NCBI GenBank assembly: GCA_964448135.1
Contig: CAYUVH010000039.1
Span: 186,001 to 250,000, forward strand
Source of the DNA: CAYUVH01 sp964448135
GTDB taxonomy: Bacteria > Verrucomicrobiota > Verrucomicrobiia > Limisphaerales > UBA8199
DNA: 64,000 nt
Reading direction: 5' to 3'
Shown piece after piece: positions 50,354 to 59,221 of this stretch (its first letter is position 1; every line of letters begins with the position of its first letter). The notes under the pieces were generated by a model. That model was given only the letters and a program-made list of their open reading frames with translations, was not told where the DNA came from and ran no database searches. Both the position numbers and the translations under genes were made by a program.

Positions 50354-51562
50354 TCACTTCTTGCCCACGGCCAGGACGACATTTTGCGCGGCGTCCGCCA
50401 TCGAGGTTCCCGTAATGAGGCTGAGCCCGGAATCGGCGAGCGTTTTCCGGCCGGCGGCGACGTTGTTGCCTTCGAGGCGAACCACGAGGGGCAGCTTGAG
50501 CCCGGTTTCCTTGGCGGCGGCGACGATGCCTTTGGCGATGACGTCGCAGTCCATGATGCCGCCAAAAATATTGACGAGGATGCCCTGAACATTGGGGTCC
50601 TGAAGAATGATTTTGAAAGCTGCTGAGACCTGCTCCTGAGTGGCGCCGCCGCCGACGTCGAGGAAGTTCGCCGGCTTGCCACCGTAATGCTGGATGATGT
50701 CCATCGTCGCCATGGCCAGCCCGGCGCCGTTGACGAGACAGGCAATGTTGCCGTCCAGCTTGATGTAATTGAGGCTGAATTTGCTCGCTTCGATTTCCAG
50801 CGGGGCCTCTTCGCCGAGGTCACGCATCGCCTGGAGGTCCTGGTGACGGTAAAGCGCGTTATCCTCCAGCGACATCTTGGCGTCCACGGCCTGGACGGCG
50901 GCTTTGCCATCGTTGCCTTTGGTGATGCAAAGCGGGTTGATTTCCAGCATCGAGGCGTCATAGTCCCACGCGGTTTTAAAAACGCCCATCAACAGCTTTG
51001 CACCCGGAGCCAGCAGATCACCGTGCAATCCCAGCGCTGCAGCTATCTTGCGCGCCTGATAAGGCATCATGCCGACTGCGGGGTCAATTTGTTCGCGGGT
51101 GATTTTCTCGGGAGTCTTTTCGGCGACCTCCTCGATGTCCACACCGCCTTCGGTACTGGCCATGACGAGGGGCCGGCCGGTGGCGCGATCGAGCAGCACG
51201 GCGAGGTAAAGCTCCTTCTCAATATTGGGCGCGGCCGCCACCAGCAACTTCTTCACGAGCCGGCCTTCGGGCCCGGTCTGCTTGGTGACGAGCACGTTGC
51301 CCAACATGTTCTGGGCGGCGTCGGCGGCTTCGGCGACGGTCTTGCAAAGTTTCACGCCGCCTTTGTATCCGCTCTGAAAGGTCCCCTTGCCGCGTCCGCC
51401 GGCGTGGATTTGCGATTTGACCACGACGAGCTTTTCACCGGCGCTGAAAAGTTTTTCGGCGATCGCCTTCGCGGCGGCCGGGGTGTCGCAGACTTCGCCC
51501 GGGGGAACGGGAACACCGTTGCGGGCAAGCAGTTGTTTGGCCTGATATTCGTGCAGATTCAT
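50354..51562 (-). CDS. sucC: Succinyl-CoA synthetase, beta subunit
   Basis: The 402-residue protein begins MNLHEYQAKQLLARNGVPVPPG, has the ATP-grasp residues (VVKSQIHAGGRGKG), DNALYRHQDLQAMRD and the C-terminal ANFLDVGGGAT..QV..AF.IIL..P.VQGILVNIFGGI. It binds the nucleotide and succinate. It lies 30 bases after citrate synthase in the same operon, before sucD. Confidence 0.95.
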   Translation of the reverse strand: MNLHEYQAKQLLARNGVPVPPGEVCDTPAAAKAIAEKLFSAGEKLVVVKSQIHAGGRGKGTFQSGYKGGVKLCKTVAEAADAAQNMLGNVLVTKQTGPEGRLVKKLLVAAAPNIEKELYLAVLLDRATGRPLVMASTEGGVDIEEVAEKTPEKITREQIDPAVGMMPYQARKIAAALGLHGDLLAPGAKLLMGVFKTAWDYDASMLEINPLCITKGNDGKAAVQAVDAKMSLEDNALYRHQDLQAMRDLGEEAPLEIEASKFSLNYIKLDGNIACLVNGAGLAMATMDIIQHYGGKPANFLDVGGGATQEQVSAAFKIILQDPNVQGILVNIFGGIMDCDVIAKGIVAAAKETGLKLPLVVRLEGNNVAAGRKTLADSGLSLITGTSMADAAQNVVLAVGKK

Positions 51563-51592
51563 GAAAAGAGAAAAACCAATCCCGGGTCGCGG

Positions 51593-52882
51593 CTATTTGC
51601 GATCCTTGATCGGCGTATAGTGATTCAGCGGCTGCCCCGTATAAACCTGCCGCGGACGGGAAATGCGCGTGGAGCTGTTTTCCATCACTTCCCGGTAATT
51701 GGCGATCCAACCCGGCATGCGCCCGATGGCAAACACCACGGTGAACATCTCCACCGGGATACCGATCGCGCGCATGATGATACCGCTGTAAAAGTCCACG
51801 TTCGGATAAAGCTTCCGCTCGACGAAATAGGGATCGCTCAGCGCGGCCGCTTCCAAGTGCTTCGCAATATCCAGCAACGGATCCTTGATGTTCATCTTGG
51901 ACAACAACTCGTCGCACGCTTGCTTGATGATTTTGGCGCGCGGATCGTAGTGCTTGTATACACGGTGGCCGAAGCCCATCAGGCGTTTGCCACTGTTCTT
52001 GTCCTTCGCCGCCGTGATGAACCGGGAGCCGTCGTCGCCGCTGCGGTGAATCTCCTCGAGCATTTCGATGACGGCCTGGTTGGCGCCGCCGTGGAGCGGG
52101 CCCCAGAGCGCGCAGACGCCAGCCGCCGCGCTGGCGAACAGATTCGCCCGGCTCGACGCCACCATGCGGACGGTCGCGGTCGAGCAATTCTGCTCGTGGT
52201 CGGCATGCAGGAGGAAAATCAAATCCAGCGCCTTCACCGCCTCCAGCTTCAACTCGTAGTCGCGATGCGGCAGCGAGAAGAGCATGTGCAGAAAGTTGGC
52301 GGTGTACTTCAGCTCGGGCTTGGGATAGATGATCGGCAGCCCGCGCGACTTGCGATACGCAAACGCCGCGATCGTGCGCACCTGCGAGAGCAGCCGCGCG
52401 GCCTGGATGTCGAACTGCTCGCGCATCGCCGCGTTGAGGAGTTCCGGATAGAAACAGCTTGCGGCGTTGATCATCGAGGAAAGGATCGCCATCGGATGGG
52501 CGTGCGCCGGGAATCCCTCGAAGTGGTGCTTCATGGATTCATGCAGCAGCTCGTTTTCCGTCAGCAGGTCGGAAAATTTCCTTAACTCCGTGTTCGTCGG
52601 CAGGTGCCCCATGATGATGAGGTGCGCCACCTCGATGAACGTGGACTTGTCCGCCAGTTCCTCGATCGGAATGCCGCGATACCGCAAAATACCCTGCTCG
52701 CCGTCGATGAAAGTAATCTGGCTCTCACACGCGCCGGTATTGGCGTAGCCGTCGTCCAGCGTGATGTAACCCGTCTCATTACGCAGCGACGAGATATCAA
52801 TCGCCTGTTCATTCTCCGTTCCCACCACGACGGGCAGGGTGCTCTTTTTTCCGTCCAGAATGATCTCAGCAGTCTTCGACAT
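51593..52882 (-). CDS. gltA: Citrate synthase (type II)
   Basis: The 429-residue protein has the N-terminal beta domain of hexameric bacterial citrate synthases (AEIILDGKKSTLPVVVGTENEQAIDIS...) and the catalytic residues in GPLHGGANQAV, MGFGHRVYKHYDPRAKIIK and VDFYSGIIMRAIGIP. It condenses acetyl-CoA and oxaloacetate. It is the first gene of a three-gene TCA operon (gltA-sucC-sucD), an economical grouping. The promoter should lie in the repeat-bearing gap 52883-53313. Confidence 0.95.
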   Translation of the reverse strand: MSKTAEIILDGKKSTLPVVVGTENEQAIDISSLRNETGYITLDDGYANTGACESQITFIDGEQGILRYRGIPIEELADKSTFIEVAHLIIMGHLPTNTELRKFSDLLTENELLHESMKHHFEGFPAHAHPMAILSSMINAASCFYPELLNAAMREQFDIQAARLLSQVRTIAAFAYRKSRGLPIIYPKPELKYTANFLHMLFSLPHRDYELKLEAVKALDLIFLLHADHEQNCSTATVRMVASSRANLFASAAAGVCALWGPLHGGANQAVIEMLEEIHRSGDDGSRFITAAKDKNSGKRLMGFGHRVYKHYDPRAKIIKQACDELLSKMNIKDPLLDIAKHLEAAALSDPYFVERKLYPNVDFYSGIIMRAIGIPVEMFTVVFAIGRMPGWIANYREVMENSSTRISRPRQVYTGQPLNHYTPIKDRK

Positions 52883-53313
52883 AGGCGCTCAAAGGAATTT
52901 GGCCACAAAATTCACGTGGCGCAGGTTATGTTGAACCAACTATTGGAGCAACCTCAATCCCGCGAATTGGGGCGTTTTGGATGACGTATCCCGCCACTGA
53001 CGCCAGGATGACAGAGGCGTTTCGTAATTTTTTTCGGCCGGATTTACCCGGATTTACCCGGATTTACCCGGATCTACCCGGATTCTCCCGGATCGGGCCG
53101 GCTCCGCAAGCTGGGACGCCTGGAGCGGAGGGACAGCGATCACCGGGAACGGATGGCTGCGGCGAGGAGGAATGATGATGAGTATTCTCCATATTTTGGC
53201 AGAAACTTAACCGGGGCACCTGGACAACGGCCGTCCAAGTGAAAAATATTTCCCAAAGCGACTTCCCTTGCCTTCCCCAGCGCGCTCACTCAATTTATGG
53301 CCCACAAATTCTT
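52883..53313. other. Gene-free region between gltA and a trans-sulfuration gene
   Basis: These 431 bases separate divergent genes. The middle holds a 10-bp tandem array; the rest shows no gene, RNA or clear hairpin. Promoters in both directions are expected here but none stands out. Confidence 0.6.
53041..53100. repeat. Tandem 10-bp array (GATTTACCCG)
   Basis: Three exact GATTTACCCG units are followed by GATCTACCCG, GATTCTCCCG and GATCGGGCCG, six units that degenerate towards the right. It sits between divergent promoters, about 160 bases upstream of the gltA start. Confidence 0.9.
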
Positions 53314-54492
53314 ATGGCAAACGAACACACCCCAGGCCCTGGCACACAGTCCGTCTGGGCTGGTGAAGAACAATCCTCGTGGTGGGGCGCGACGCAAGTC
53401 CCGGTGATCCATAGTGTCGCTTTCGGTTACGACGACGTTGATTCCTGGCAAAATGCGGCGCTGGGCCGAGCCCCGGGCCACATTTACAGCCGGAATACGA
53501 ATCCCACGGTGGCTGCTTTCGAGGAAAAGGTCCGCCTGCTCGAAAAGGCGGAAGCCGTGACGAGTTTTTCTACCGGTATGGCGGCCATCAGCAATACCCT
53601 TTTCACTCTCCTTTCGCCCGGGGATCGGATTGTTTCGGTCAAGGATACATATGGCGGGACGAACAAGCTGTTCCTGGAATTTCTGCCGCGCTTCCAAATC
53701 CAGGTGGAGCTTTGCGACACGACGGATCACGCCGCCATCGAAGCGGCGATCGCCAAGGGCTGCCGCGTGTTTTATCTCGAAACGCCGACCAATCCGACGC
53801 TCAAGGTCATGGACATCGCCCGGCTCGCCCAGGCGGCGCACAAAGTCGGCGCGATCGTCATTGCCGACAACACCTTTGCCACGCCGATCAATCAGAATCC
53901 GCTCGCGCTGGGAGTGGACCTCGTTCTGCACAGCGCCACCAAATTCCTCGGCGGCCACGCGGACGCCCTGGGCGGAGTCATCTGCGGCTCGAAGGAACTC
54001 GTCCATAAAATCTACCATCATCGCGAAATCACCGGCGCGGCGCTCGATCCGATGGCGGCCTATCTCCTTTTGCGCGGCATGAAGACCCTGCACCTGCGCA
54101 TCGCGCGGCAAAATGAGAGCGCGCTGCGCATCGCGCAATTTCTGCAAACACAGCCCAAAGTCTCCCACATCTTTTATCCCGGCCTCCCTTCACACACGCA
54201 CCATGACATCGCGCGCCGACAGATGCGCGGCTTTGGCGGGGTGCTGAGTTTCATGCTGGAAGGCGGCTTTGACGGAGTCCGCGCGTTTCTGCCTCGGCTC
54301 AAGCTCGCTCATCTGGCGGCGAACCTCGGCGCGGTTGAAACCATCGCCGGGCCGCCGGCCACGACCAGCCACGTAGAATGCACGCCGAAGGAACGCGAAG
54401 CGATGGGAATACCGGAGGGGTTGGTCCGCTACTCCGTGGGGATTGAGGATGTGGAGGATTTGATCGCCGACTTAAAGCAGGCCCTGGGCTGA
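53314..54492 (+). CDS. Cystathionine gamma-synthase/lyase-family PLP enzyme
   Basis: The protein is about 392 residues from the ATG at 53314 (MANEHTPGPGTQSVWAGEE); the frame extends upstream without conserved sequence. Family motifs are YSRNTNPTVAAFEEKVRLLE, SFSTGMAAISN, VKDTYGGTNKLF, LETPTNPTLKVMDI, IADNTFATPINQNPL, the PLP lysine in HSATKFLGGHADALGG, and the C-terminal LVRYSVGIEDVEDLI. It could be a cystathionine gamma-synthase, a lyase or an O-acylhomoserine sulfhydrylase; these cannot be told apart by eye. A strong hairpin follows its stop. Confidence 0.85.
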   Translation: MANEHTPGPGTQSVWAGEEQSSWWGATQVPVIHSVAFGYDDVDSWQNAALGRAPGHIYSRNTNPTVAAFEEKVRLLEKAEAVTSFSTGMAAISNTLFTLLSPGDRIVSVKDTYGGTNKLFLEFLPRFQIQVELCDTTDHAAIEAAIAKGCRVFYLETPTNPTLKVMDIARLAQAAHKVGAIVIADNTFATPINQNPLALGVDLVLHSATKFLGGHADALGGVICGSKELVHKIYHHREITGAALDPMAAYLLLRGMKTLHLRIARQNESALRIAQFLQTQPKVSHIFYPGLPSHTHHDIARRQMRGFGGVLSFMLEGGFDGVRAFLPRLKLAHLAANLGAVETIAGPPATTSHVECTPKEREAMGIPEGLVRYSVGIEDVEDLIADLKQALG

Positions 54493-54499
54493 CAGTTAA

Positions 54500-54545
54500 C
54501 CCAGCGATGAATCGCTGGGCTATTTCCTTTCGTCCCTATCGGGAC
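54500..54545. repeat. Double-hairpin element after the trans-sulfuration gene
   Basis: Hairpin 1: CCCAGCGA and TCGCTGGG around TGAA. Hairpin 2: GTCCC and GGGAC around TATC. It starts eight bases after the stop codon and can act as a terminator. I recall near-identical pieces as dispersed repeats in related genomes, so it is probably both. Confidence 0.7.
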
Positions 54546-54633
54546 TAAGACAGTGGCGGCGGAAGCCATCCTCCATTTTAACCTTCATTTTAACCTTTAT
54601 CCTTTCCGTTATATCCATTTCCCTCTTGGGCGC

Positions 54634-55629
54634 ATGCGATCGTTCATCGGGAGGTGGCTGGCCCTCTGCTTCGCGCTCGCGCTGGGAACGGTGTATTGCC
54701 CTGGCGCAGGTCGCGCTCCCGTTGATTCTTCCACCGGCCTGGAATATGTCCGCATTTCCGACTGGGCCCGATCCAACAACCTTGAAATGCGCTGGCTCAA
54801 AAAGGATGAAACGTTCCAGCTCACGAATCGCAACGCGAAAATCGTGCTGACCGTTGATTCGCGCGAAGCCCAAATCAACGGGATCGTGATCTGGCTCAAT
54901 TTCCCCGTGGCCGACCGTAATGGCTCGTTGTGCATGACGAAGATGGACATGCAGTACACTTTCCAACCCATCCTCACGCCCCCGCGCCAGCGCTCGCCTG
55001 CGCCGATCAAGCTCATCTGCCTGGATCCCGGCCACGGCGGCAAGGACCCCGGCAACTTCGTCGGTTCCAACCAGGAAAAGAAATACAATCTCCTGCTCGC
55101 CCAGGAAGTCAGCCGCCTGCTCGCGCGCGCGGGCTTGAAGTCGTTCTATACCCGCTCCCGCGATACTTACATCGAGCTCCCGGATCGCGCCGACATCGCC
55201 AAAAGCCGCAATGCGGACCTCTTTGTCAGCCTGCATTTTAATGCCGCGTCCAGCTCGCGGGAGACGGTCCAGGGCACTGAAGTCTTTTGCCTCACGCCGG
55301 CGGGAGCGCGCTCGACCAATACGCAGGGCGAACCCGGCCACACCGGGTGGTGTACTGGCAATCGCAACAACGACAAAAACATGTGGTTCGCCTACCAGAT
55401 GCAACGAGCGCTCACCCGCACCTGGGCGGAGGAAGATCGCGGCATCCGGCGCGCCCGTTTCGCGGTGCTCCGCGACATCACCATGCCGGGCATCCTCATC
55501 GAAGCCGGTTTCATGTCGCACCCCACGGAAGGCAAAAAGATCTTCGATTCCAAGTATCGCACCCAACTGGCCCAAACCATCGTGAACGGCATCCTCGCCT
55601 ACAAGCGCTCCGTGGAACGCGGAAGTTAG
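54634..55629 (+). CDS. N-acetylmuramoyl-L-alanine amidase (Amidase_3), secreted
   Basis: The protein is about 331 residues from the ATG at 54634, which gives a signal peptide (MRSFIGRWLALCFALALGTVYCPGAG). An N-terminal copper-amine-oxidase-like or AMIN-like beta region (to about residue 120) precedes the zinc amidase: CLDPGHGGKDPG (His), the zinc glutamate near KKYNLLLAQEVSRLL, LFVSLHFNA (His) and the catalytic glutamate in PGILIEAGFMSHP. It cleaves the peptide stem from peptidoglycan in the periplasm. The next gene starts three bases later. Confidence 0.87.
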   Translation: MRSFIGRWLALCFALALGTVYCPGAGRAPVDSSTGLEYVRISDWARSNNLEMRWLKKDETFQLTNRNAKIVLTVDSREAQINGIVIWLNFPVADRNGSLCMTKMDMQYTFQPILTPPRQRSPAPIKLICLDPGHGGKDPGNFVGSNQEKKYNLLLAQEVSRLLARAGLKSFYTRSRDTYIELPDRADIAKSRNADLFVSLHFNAASSSRETVQGTEVFCLTPAGARSTNTQGEPGHTGWCTGNRNNDKNMWFAYQMQRALTRTWAEEDRGIRRARFAVLRDITMPGILIEAGFMSHPTEGKKIFDSKYRTQLAQTIVNGILAYKRSVERGS

Positions 55630-55632
55630 ACT

Positions 55633-56157
55633 ATGAGCATCATCACCCGCACCGGCGACGACGGCACCACGGCCCTGATGTACAACCGGCGCGTGCCCAA
55701 AACCGACCCACGCGTGGAGGCGTACGGGACCGTGGACGAATTCAACGCGGCGCTCGGGCTGGCGCGGTCTCTGAGCAAAAACAAAAGCGTCCGCAAAAAC
55801 ATCGCCGTCATCCAGGAGGATCTCGTTTTCCTGATGGGGGAACTGGCCACGGCGGTGCAGGACTATGCCCGGTATCGCAAGACCGCCCGCGGGCTGGTGG
55901 ATCCGGCAATGACTCAGAGAGTTGACGCGCTCGCGGTGGCGTTGGAAAAAAAGAGTGGCGGATTCCGCGGATGGGCGACGCCGGGCGATCATCCGGCTTC
56001 CGCGGCGCTCGATGTGGCCCGCACCGTCTGCCGGCGGGCGGAACGGCAGGTGTGCGCGTTGCGTGAAGCGAAGAAGCTGCCGAATCCTGAAATTATTCGT
56101 TACTTGAACCGGCTATCGGACTGGCTTTGGCTGCTGGCGAGGCAGGCGGCGAAATAA
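55633..56157 (+). CDS. PduO-type ATP:cob(I)alamin adenosyltransferase
   Basis: The 174-residue protein begins SIITRTGDDGTTALMYNRRVPKTDPRVEAYGTVDEFNAALGLARS and ends IIRYLNRLSDWLWLLARQ, both classic for the PduO/MMAB trimer. It makes adenosylcobalamin from cob(I)alamin and ATP in the cytoplasm. The usual second conserved region (R-x-x-x-R-x-x-E-R) shows as CRRAERQV. It starts three bases after the amidase, so the two share a transcript. B12 use fits the presence of queG. Confidence 0.92.
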   Translation: MSIITRTGDDGTTALMYNRRVPKTDPRVEAYGTVDEFNAALGLARSLSKNKSVRKNIAVIQEDLVFLMGELATAVQDYARYRKTARGLVDPAMTQRVDALAVALEKKSGGFRGWATPGDHPASAALDVARTVCRRAERQVCALREAKKLPNPEIIRYLNRLSDWLWLLARQAAK

Positions 56158-56240
56158 GCCTGGAAGGGAATGGGCCGGGCCTTTGGCCCCAGGATCACTG
56201 TCTGGCGCAGGCTGAGTCCGTCAGTTGGGACTTCGAGTTC

Positions 56241-57533
56241 TCAGCGCCTCATTCTCTGGGACCTCACCAGATTGATTATCCACGTTGAGGCGGCGCCACC
56301 GATAATAAAGAGATTCAGCCAGCCGGCTCCCGAACGATTCAATCTACGCGCCGCCCCTCCCGATTCAAACGCTGCCATCGCGAAGGTCGCCACCGACATA
56401 AACCCCACCACCAGGAGGGCCAGGGTCAGGGCGATCATCACCTTCCGCGGCCAGCCCGGTTCCGTGCGGAAAATGGATGACAGCGGCAGCAACAGCACGC
56501 CAAAAACCAGGGCGGCAATCAGCCACGCCGAATCAAATCCATAAACCACCGTCCCCGCCAGGCTGATCATCGCGCAAAACAAACACGCCCCGAACCAATT
56601 GCTCGCCGTGGTTTCCTCCTCGGAGAGCACCATGCGCCCGAAGGTGCTCATCCGCAGCAGCATGTTGAAAAACGGGTACGCCAGCCAAGTCATCAGCGCA
56701 AAGACAATATAGAGTATTCGAATCGGCAGGATGTAAGGAGCAAGGTCCGGATTCGAATTCGCAAACTGGCCCAACAGGCTGTTACCAATCATGCCGCCAA
56801 TGACAATTGCCCACTGTCCCCGCGTGCTGAATCGTCCCATCCACAGGAAATACTTCAGCATCCACGCATAGATGAAATTCTTCGCCTTGAGCGCCTCGAC
56901 CATTCCCTGCCGGGCCCATTCCTGCTGCGGGTTGAGTCGCAACGCTTCCTTGAAATGCTCGGCGGCCTTTTTCGGATCGCCTTTCTCCAGCCAGGTCCAG
57001 CCCTGATTGGCATGCGACAGCGAATTCTCCGGATTGCGCCGCAACGCCTCGTCGATCGTGAGGCCGGCTTCCGACTTGCGCCCGAGTTTCACCAGCGCCA
57101 TGGCGCGCAAGTTCGTGCACGCGACATGCTCGGCGTCACACTCGAGCCCCCGCTCCGCCGCCTTGAGCGCTTCCGCCCAGTGCGATTCCTGAAACTCGAC
57201 GCTGGCCAGCAGCGCGAAATTATCCGCGTCCGAGGAATCCAAGCGGATGGCTTCCAGGATCGCCGCGCGCGCTTCCGGCAGTCTCCGGCGATCCTCCATG
57301 ACCGAGGCCAGTGCGTAATGGGCGAATTCAAAATCCGGTTGCAGGCCGATCGCCCGCTGGGCCTCCGCCGTGGCTTCCTCAAATTTCTCCTGGCGTGTCA
57401 GGCACAGCGCCAGCAACGCGTGTCCGTAGGCCTCGTCGGGGGCCTCGGCCAGCCCCTGCCGGAGTTCCTTTTCCGCCAGTTCGAAACGCGATTGCTGAAA
57501 CAACAGCATCGCTCTCTCAAAATTCGGGCTCAT
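56241..57533 (-). CDS. TPR protein with C-terminal membrane domain
   Basis: The 430-residue protein has about six tetratricopeptide units in the first 215 residues (FELAEKELRQGLAEAPDEAYGHALLALCLTRQEKFEEA and repeats). A membrane domain of five or six helices follows (MLKYFLWMGRFSTRGQWAIVIGG onwards to the C-terminus). The last helix ends in a basic SQRMRR tail. It lies 27 bases after a TPR-AAA ATPase gene, so the pair is probably one functional unit: an ATPase recruited to the membrane through matching TPRs. Function unknown. Confidence 0.75.
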   Translation of the reverse strand: MSPNFERAMLLFQQSRFELAEKELRQGLAEAPDEAYGHALLALCLTRQEKFEEATAEAQRAIGLQPDFEFAHYALASVMEDRRRLPEARAAILEAIRLDSSDADNFALLASVEFQESHWAEALKAAERGLECDAEHVACTNLRAMALVKLGRKSEAGLTIDEALRRNPENSLSHANQGWTWLEKGDPKKAAEHFKEALRLNPQQEWARQGMVEALKAKNFIYAWMLKYFLWMGRFSTRGQWAIVIGGMIGNSLLGQFANSNPDLAPYILPIRILYIVFALMTWLAYPFFNMLLRMSTFGRMVLSEEETTASNWFGACLFCAMISLAGTVVYGFDSAWLIAALVFGVLLLPLSSIFRTEPGWPRKVMIALTLALLVVGFMSVATFAMAAFESGGAARRLNRSGAGWLNLFIIGGAASTWIINLVRSQRMRR

Positions 57534-57560
57534 CTCCCTGGCTCGGCTAAAAACAACAAC

Positions 57561-58925
57561 CTACTTTTTGAGGTACTGCAGGATGTCGTCGTAAACGCCA
57601 CCCTGGTTGGAATAAAGCGCATAGTTGCGCGCCGAGGCAAACCATTCACGCGTGGTCGGCTTGAGCGAACCGGCCGCGGCGGCCAGGTCGCGCGTGGTCA
57701 GCGGCGTCGGTTTGCCGGCCTTGATCGCCTCCTGCAACTTCCGTTCGACCGCGACATCCACCACGGCCTTGAGGTCCGCACCGGAAAAATGCTCGGTCTT
57801 CTTGCCCAGTTGATCGAAGTCCACGTCCTGCATCGGTTTGCCGATGCACTGCAACCGCAGGATCGTTCCGCGCGCGGAAGCATCCGGTGGCGGCACGAAC
57901 AGCACGCGGTCAAATCGTCCCGGGCGCCGGAACGCGGAGTCGAGATGCCAGGGCGCATTGGTTGCGGCGAGAATCAACACGCCTTCGTTCGAGGCTTTCA
58001 CGCCATCCATCTCCGCGAGAAATTGGTTGATCAACTGCCGGCCGGCGTGATGCCGCATGTCCGCCCGGCTCGCGCCCAACGCGTCCACTTCATCAAAAAA
58101 CAACACACACGGACGATGCTGCCGCGCCTGCTCGAACAGGCTGTGCAGGTTCCGCTCGCTGCGGCCGATCCACATGTCGAGCACGTCATTGATGCCCACG
58201 GAAATAAATCCCGCGTTGATCTCCCCCGCGGTCGCGCGCGCGAGGTAGGTCTTGCCGCAGCCCGGCGGGCCGTACATCAAAATGCCACCGCCAGTGGCCT
58301 TCCCATAGGCCTTGTAAAGCTCGGGATGCTGCAACGGATGGATGATCTTCAGCCGGATCTCCTCCTTCACCTTGTCCATGCCGCCGACGTCCTTGAAAGC
58401 GATCTTGGGCCGCTCCACCTCCGGCAAAATCGGCGAATCCTCGTCTTCCGTATTTGCCGCCCGCACGCGGCCGTTGACCACTTCGCTTTCCCGCTCTTCC
58501 GCGTCGATCCCCAGGCGCGACGCAAATTCCATGTCCGCCTGCGAACGGTCCAGTTCCACCGCCTTGCGGTACTGTGCGATGGCCAACTGGATTTCACCGA
58601 TGCCGGCGAGCATTTTCGCATACAGCAAAAACGCTCCCGCCGGGGCCTTCGAGTCCTTGACCAGCACTTCCAGCAACGCCAGCGCATGACTATGCTTGCT
58701 CTGCTGGGAAAACGCCCGCGCCAACGCCAGCTTCATGCCCGCGTGTTCGGGCGACTTCGCCAGACCCTCGCGCAATTCCTTCTCCGCTTCCTCGGCCTGC
58801 CCATGCGACAGCAGCGTGTTCGCAAAGTGCAGGCGCAGCGCCACGTTCCCGGGCGAAACCCGCAAAGCCTCACGCAACGCCGCAATCGCGTCCGGTCCGG
58901 AAGATTCTCCCGAATTACCACTCAT
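57561..58925 (-). CDS. TPR-AAA ATPase
   Basis: The protein is 454 residues from the ATG at 58925; the frame runs far upstream through repeats but conserved sequence starts here. Three or four TPRs (about 1-135) are followed by one Cdc48/FtsH-type AAA module: Walker A MYGPPGCGKTYLARATA, Walker B CVLFFDEVDALG, LAATNAPWHLDSAFRRPGRFDRVLFVPPPD with arginine fingers, and a C-terminal lid. There is no protease domain. AAA proteins of this kind unfold or remodel protein complexes as hexamers. Its partner is probably the TPR-membrane protein encoded next. Confidence 0.85.
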   Translation of the reverse strand: MSGNSGESSGPDAIAALREALRVSPGNVALRLHFANTLLSHGQAEEAEKELREGLAKSPEHAGMKLALARAFSQQSKHSHALALLEVLVKDSKAPAGAFLLYAKMLAGIGEIQLAIAQYRKAVELDRSQADMEFASRLGIDAEERESEVVNGRVRAANTEDEDSPILPEVERPKIAFKDVGGMDKVKEEIRLKIIHPLQHPELYKAYGKATGGGILMYGPPGCGKTYLARATAGEINAGFISVGINDVLDMWIGRSERNLHSLFEQARQHRPCVLFFDEVDALGASRADMRHHAGRQLINQFLAEMDGVKASNEGVLILAATNAPWHLDSAFRRPGRFDRVLFVPPPDASARGTILRLQCIGKPMQDVDFDQLGKKTEHFSGADLKAVVDVAVERKLQEAIKAGKPTPLTTRDLAAAAGSLKPTTREWFASARNYALYSNQGGVYDDILQYLKK

Positions 58926-59013
58926 GCCCACGCATGAAACCCCAGTCATGCCTGACGCGCAAGCTGTACGTGCCATTTCTCCTGCCGCGAAAGGAGGATC
59001 CACCTCGCCGGAG

Positions 59014-59031
59014 CGTGGCCGTCCCCGGCCA
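59014..59031. repeat. REP-like hairpin
   Basis: Seven-base arms GTGGCCG and CGGCCAC around TCCC, preceded by GGAGC. It has the look of a dispersed palindromic repeat and lies about 90 bases upstream of the AAA gene start. Confidence 0.6.
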
Positions 59032-59168
59032 CAGCAACGCCGGCACACGACCGCGTGGACAAAAAAGCCATCGCAGGATTCGGCGGATGGTCCTGTTTGG
59101 GGCGAGTTGCAGGGCAGGCGAGCGTTGCTGCGCCCGAGACGGGCGCGCTCCGTCTTCACATTTGGTTT

Positions 59169-59221
59169 TTCGTGCTTCGAACTGCTTTCGTCATTCGTCA
59201 TTCGAGCTTCGTGATTCACCC
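59169..59221. repeat. Heptanucleotide array (TTCGTCA type), second copy
   Basis: TTCGTGC, TTCGAAC, a 4-base break, then TTCGTCA, TTCGTCA, TTCGAGC, TTCGTGA, TTCACCC. It is the same family as 2672-2752 and the cleanest example of the 7-base period. Confidence 0.88.

Noticed and set aside
50687..52585. A 632-codon plus-strand frame opposite sucC and gltA
   Set aside because: Mirror of strongly conserved enzymes; no domain pattern of its own.
53041..53100. Possible CRISPR array
   Set aside because: The 10-bp units are directly adjacent with no spacers, and no cas gene is present.
54520..55992. A 490-codon minus-strand frame opposite the amidase and adenosyltransferase
   Set aside because: Both plus-strand genes have full catalytic motifs and consistent starts.
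56955..58937. A 660-codon open frame on the plus strand opposite the TPR-AAA and TPR-membrane genes
   Set aside because: It is antisense to two genes with clear domains, is rich in Arg, His and Leu without motifs, and spans their intergenic gap. High GC content explains its length.
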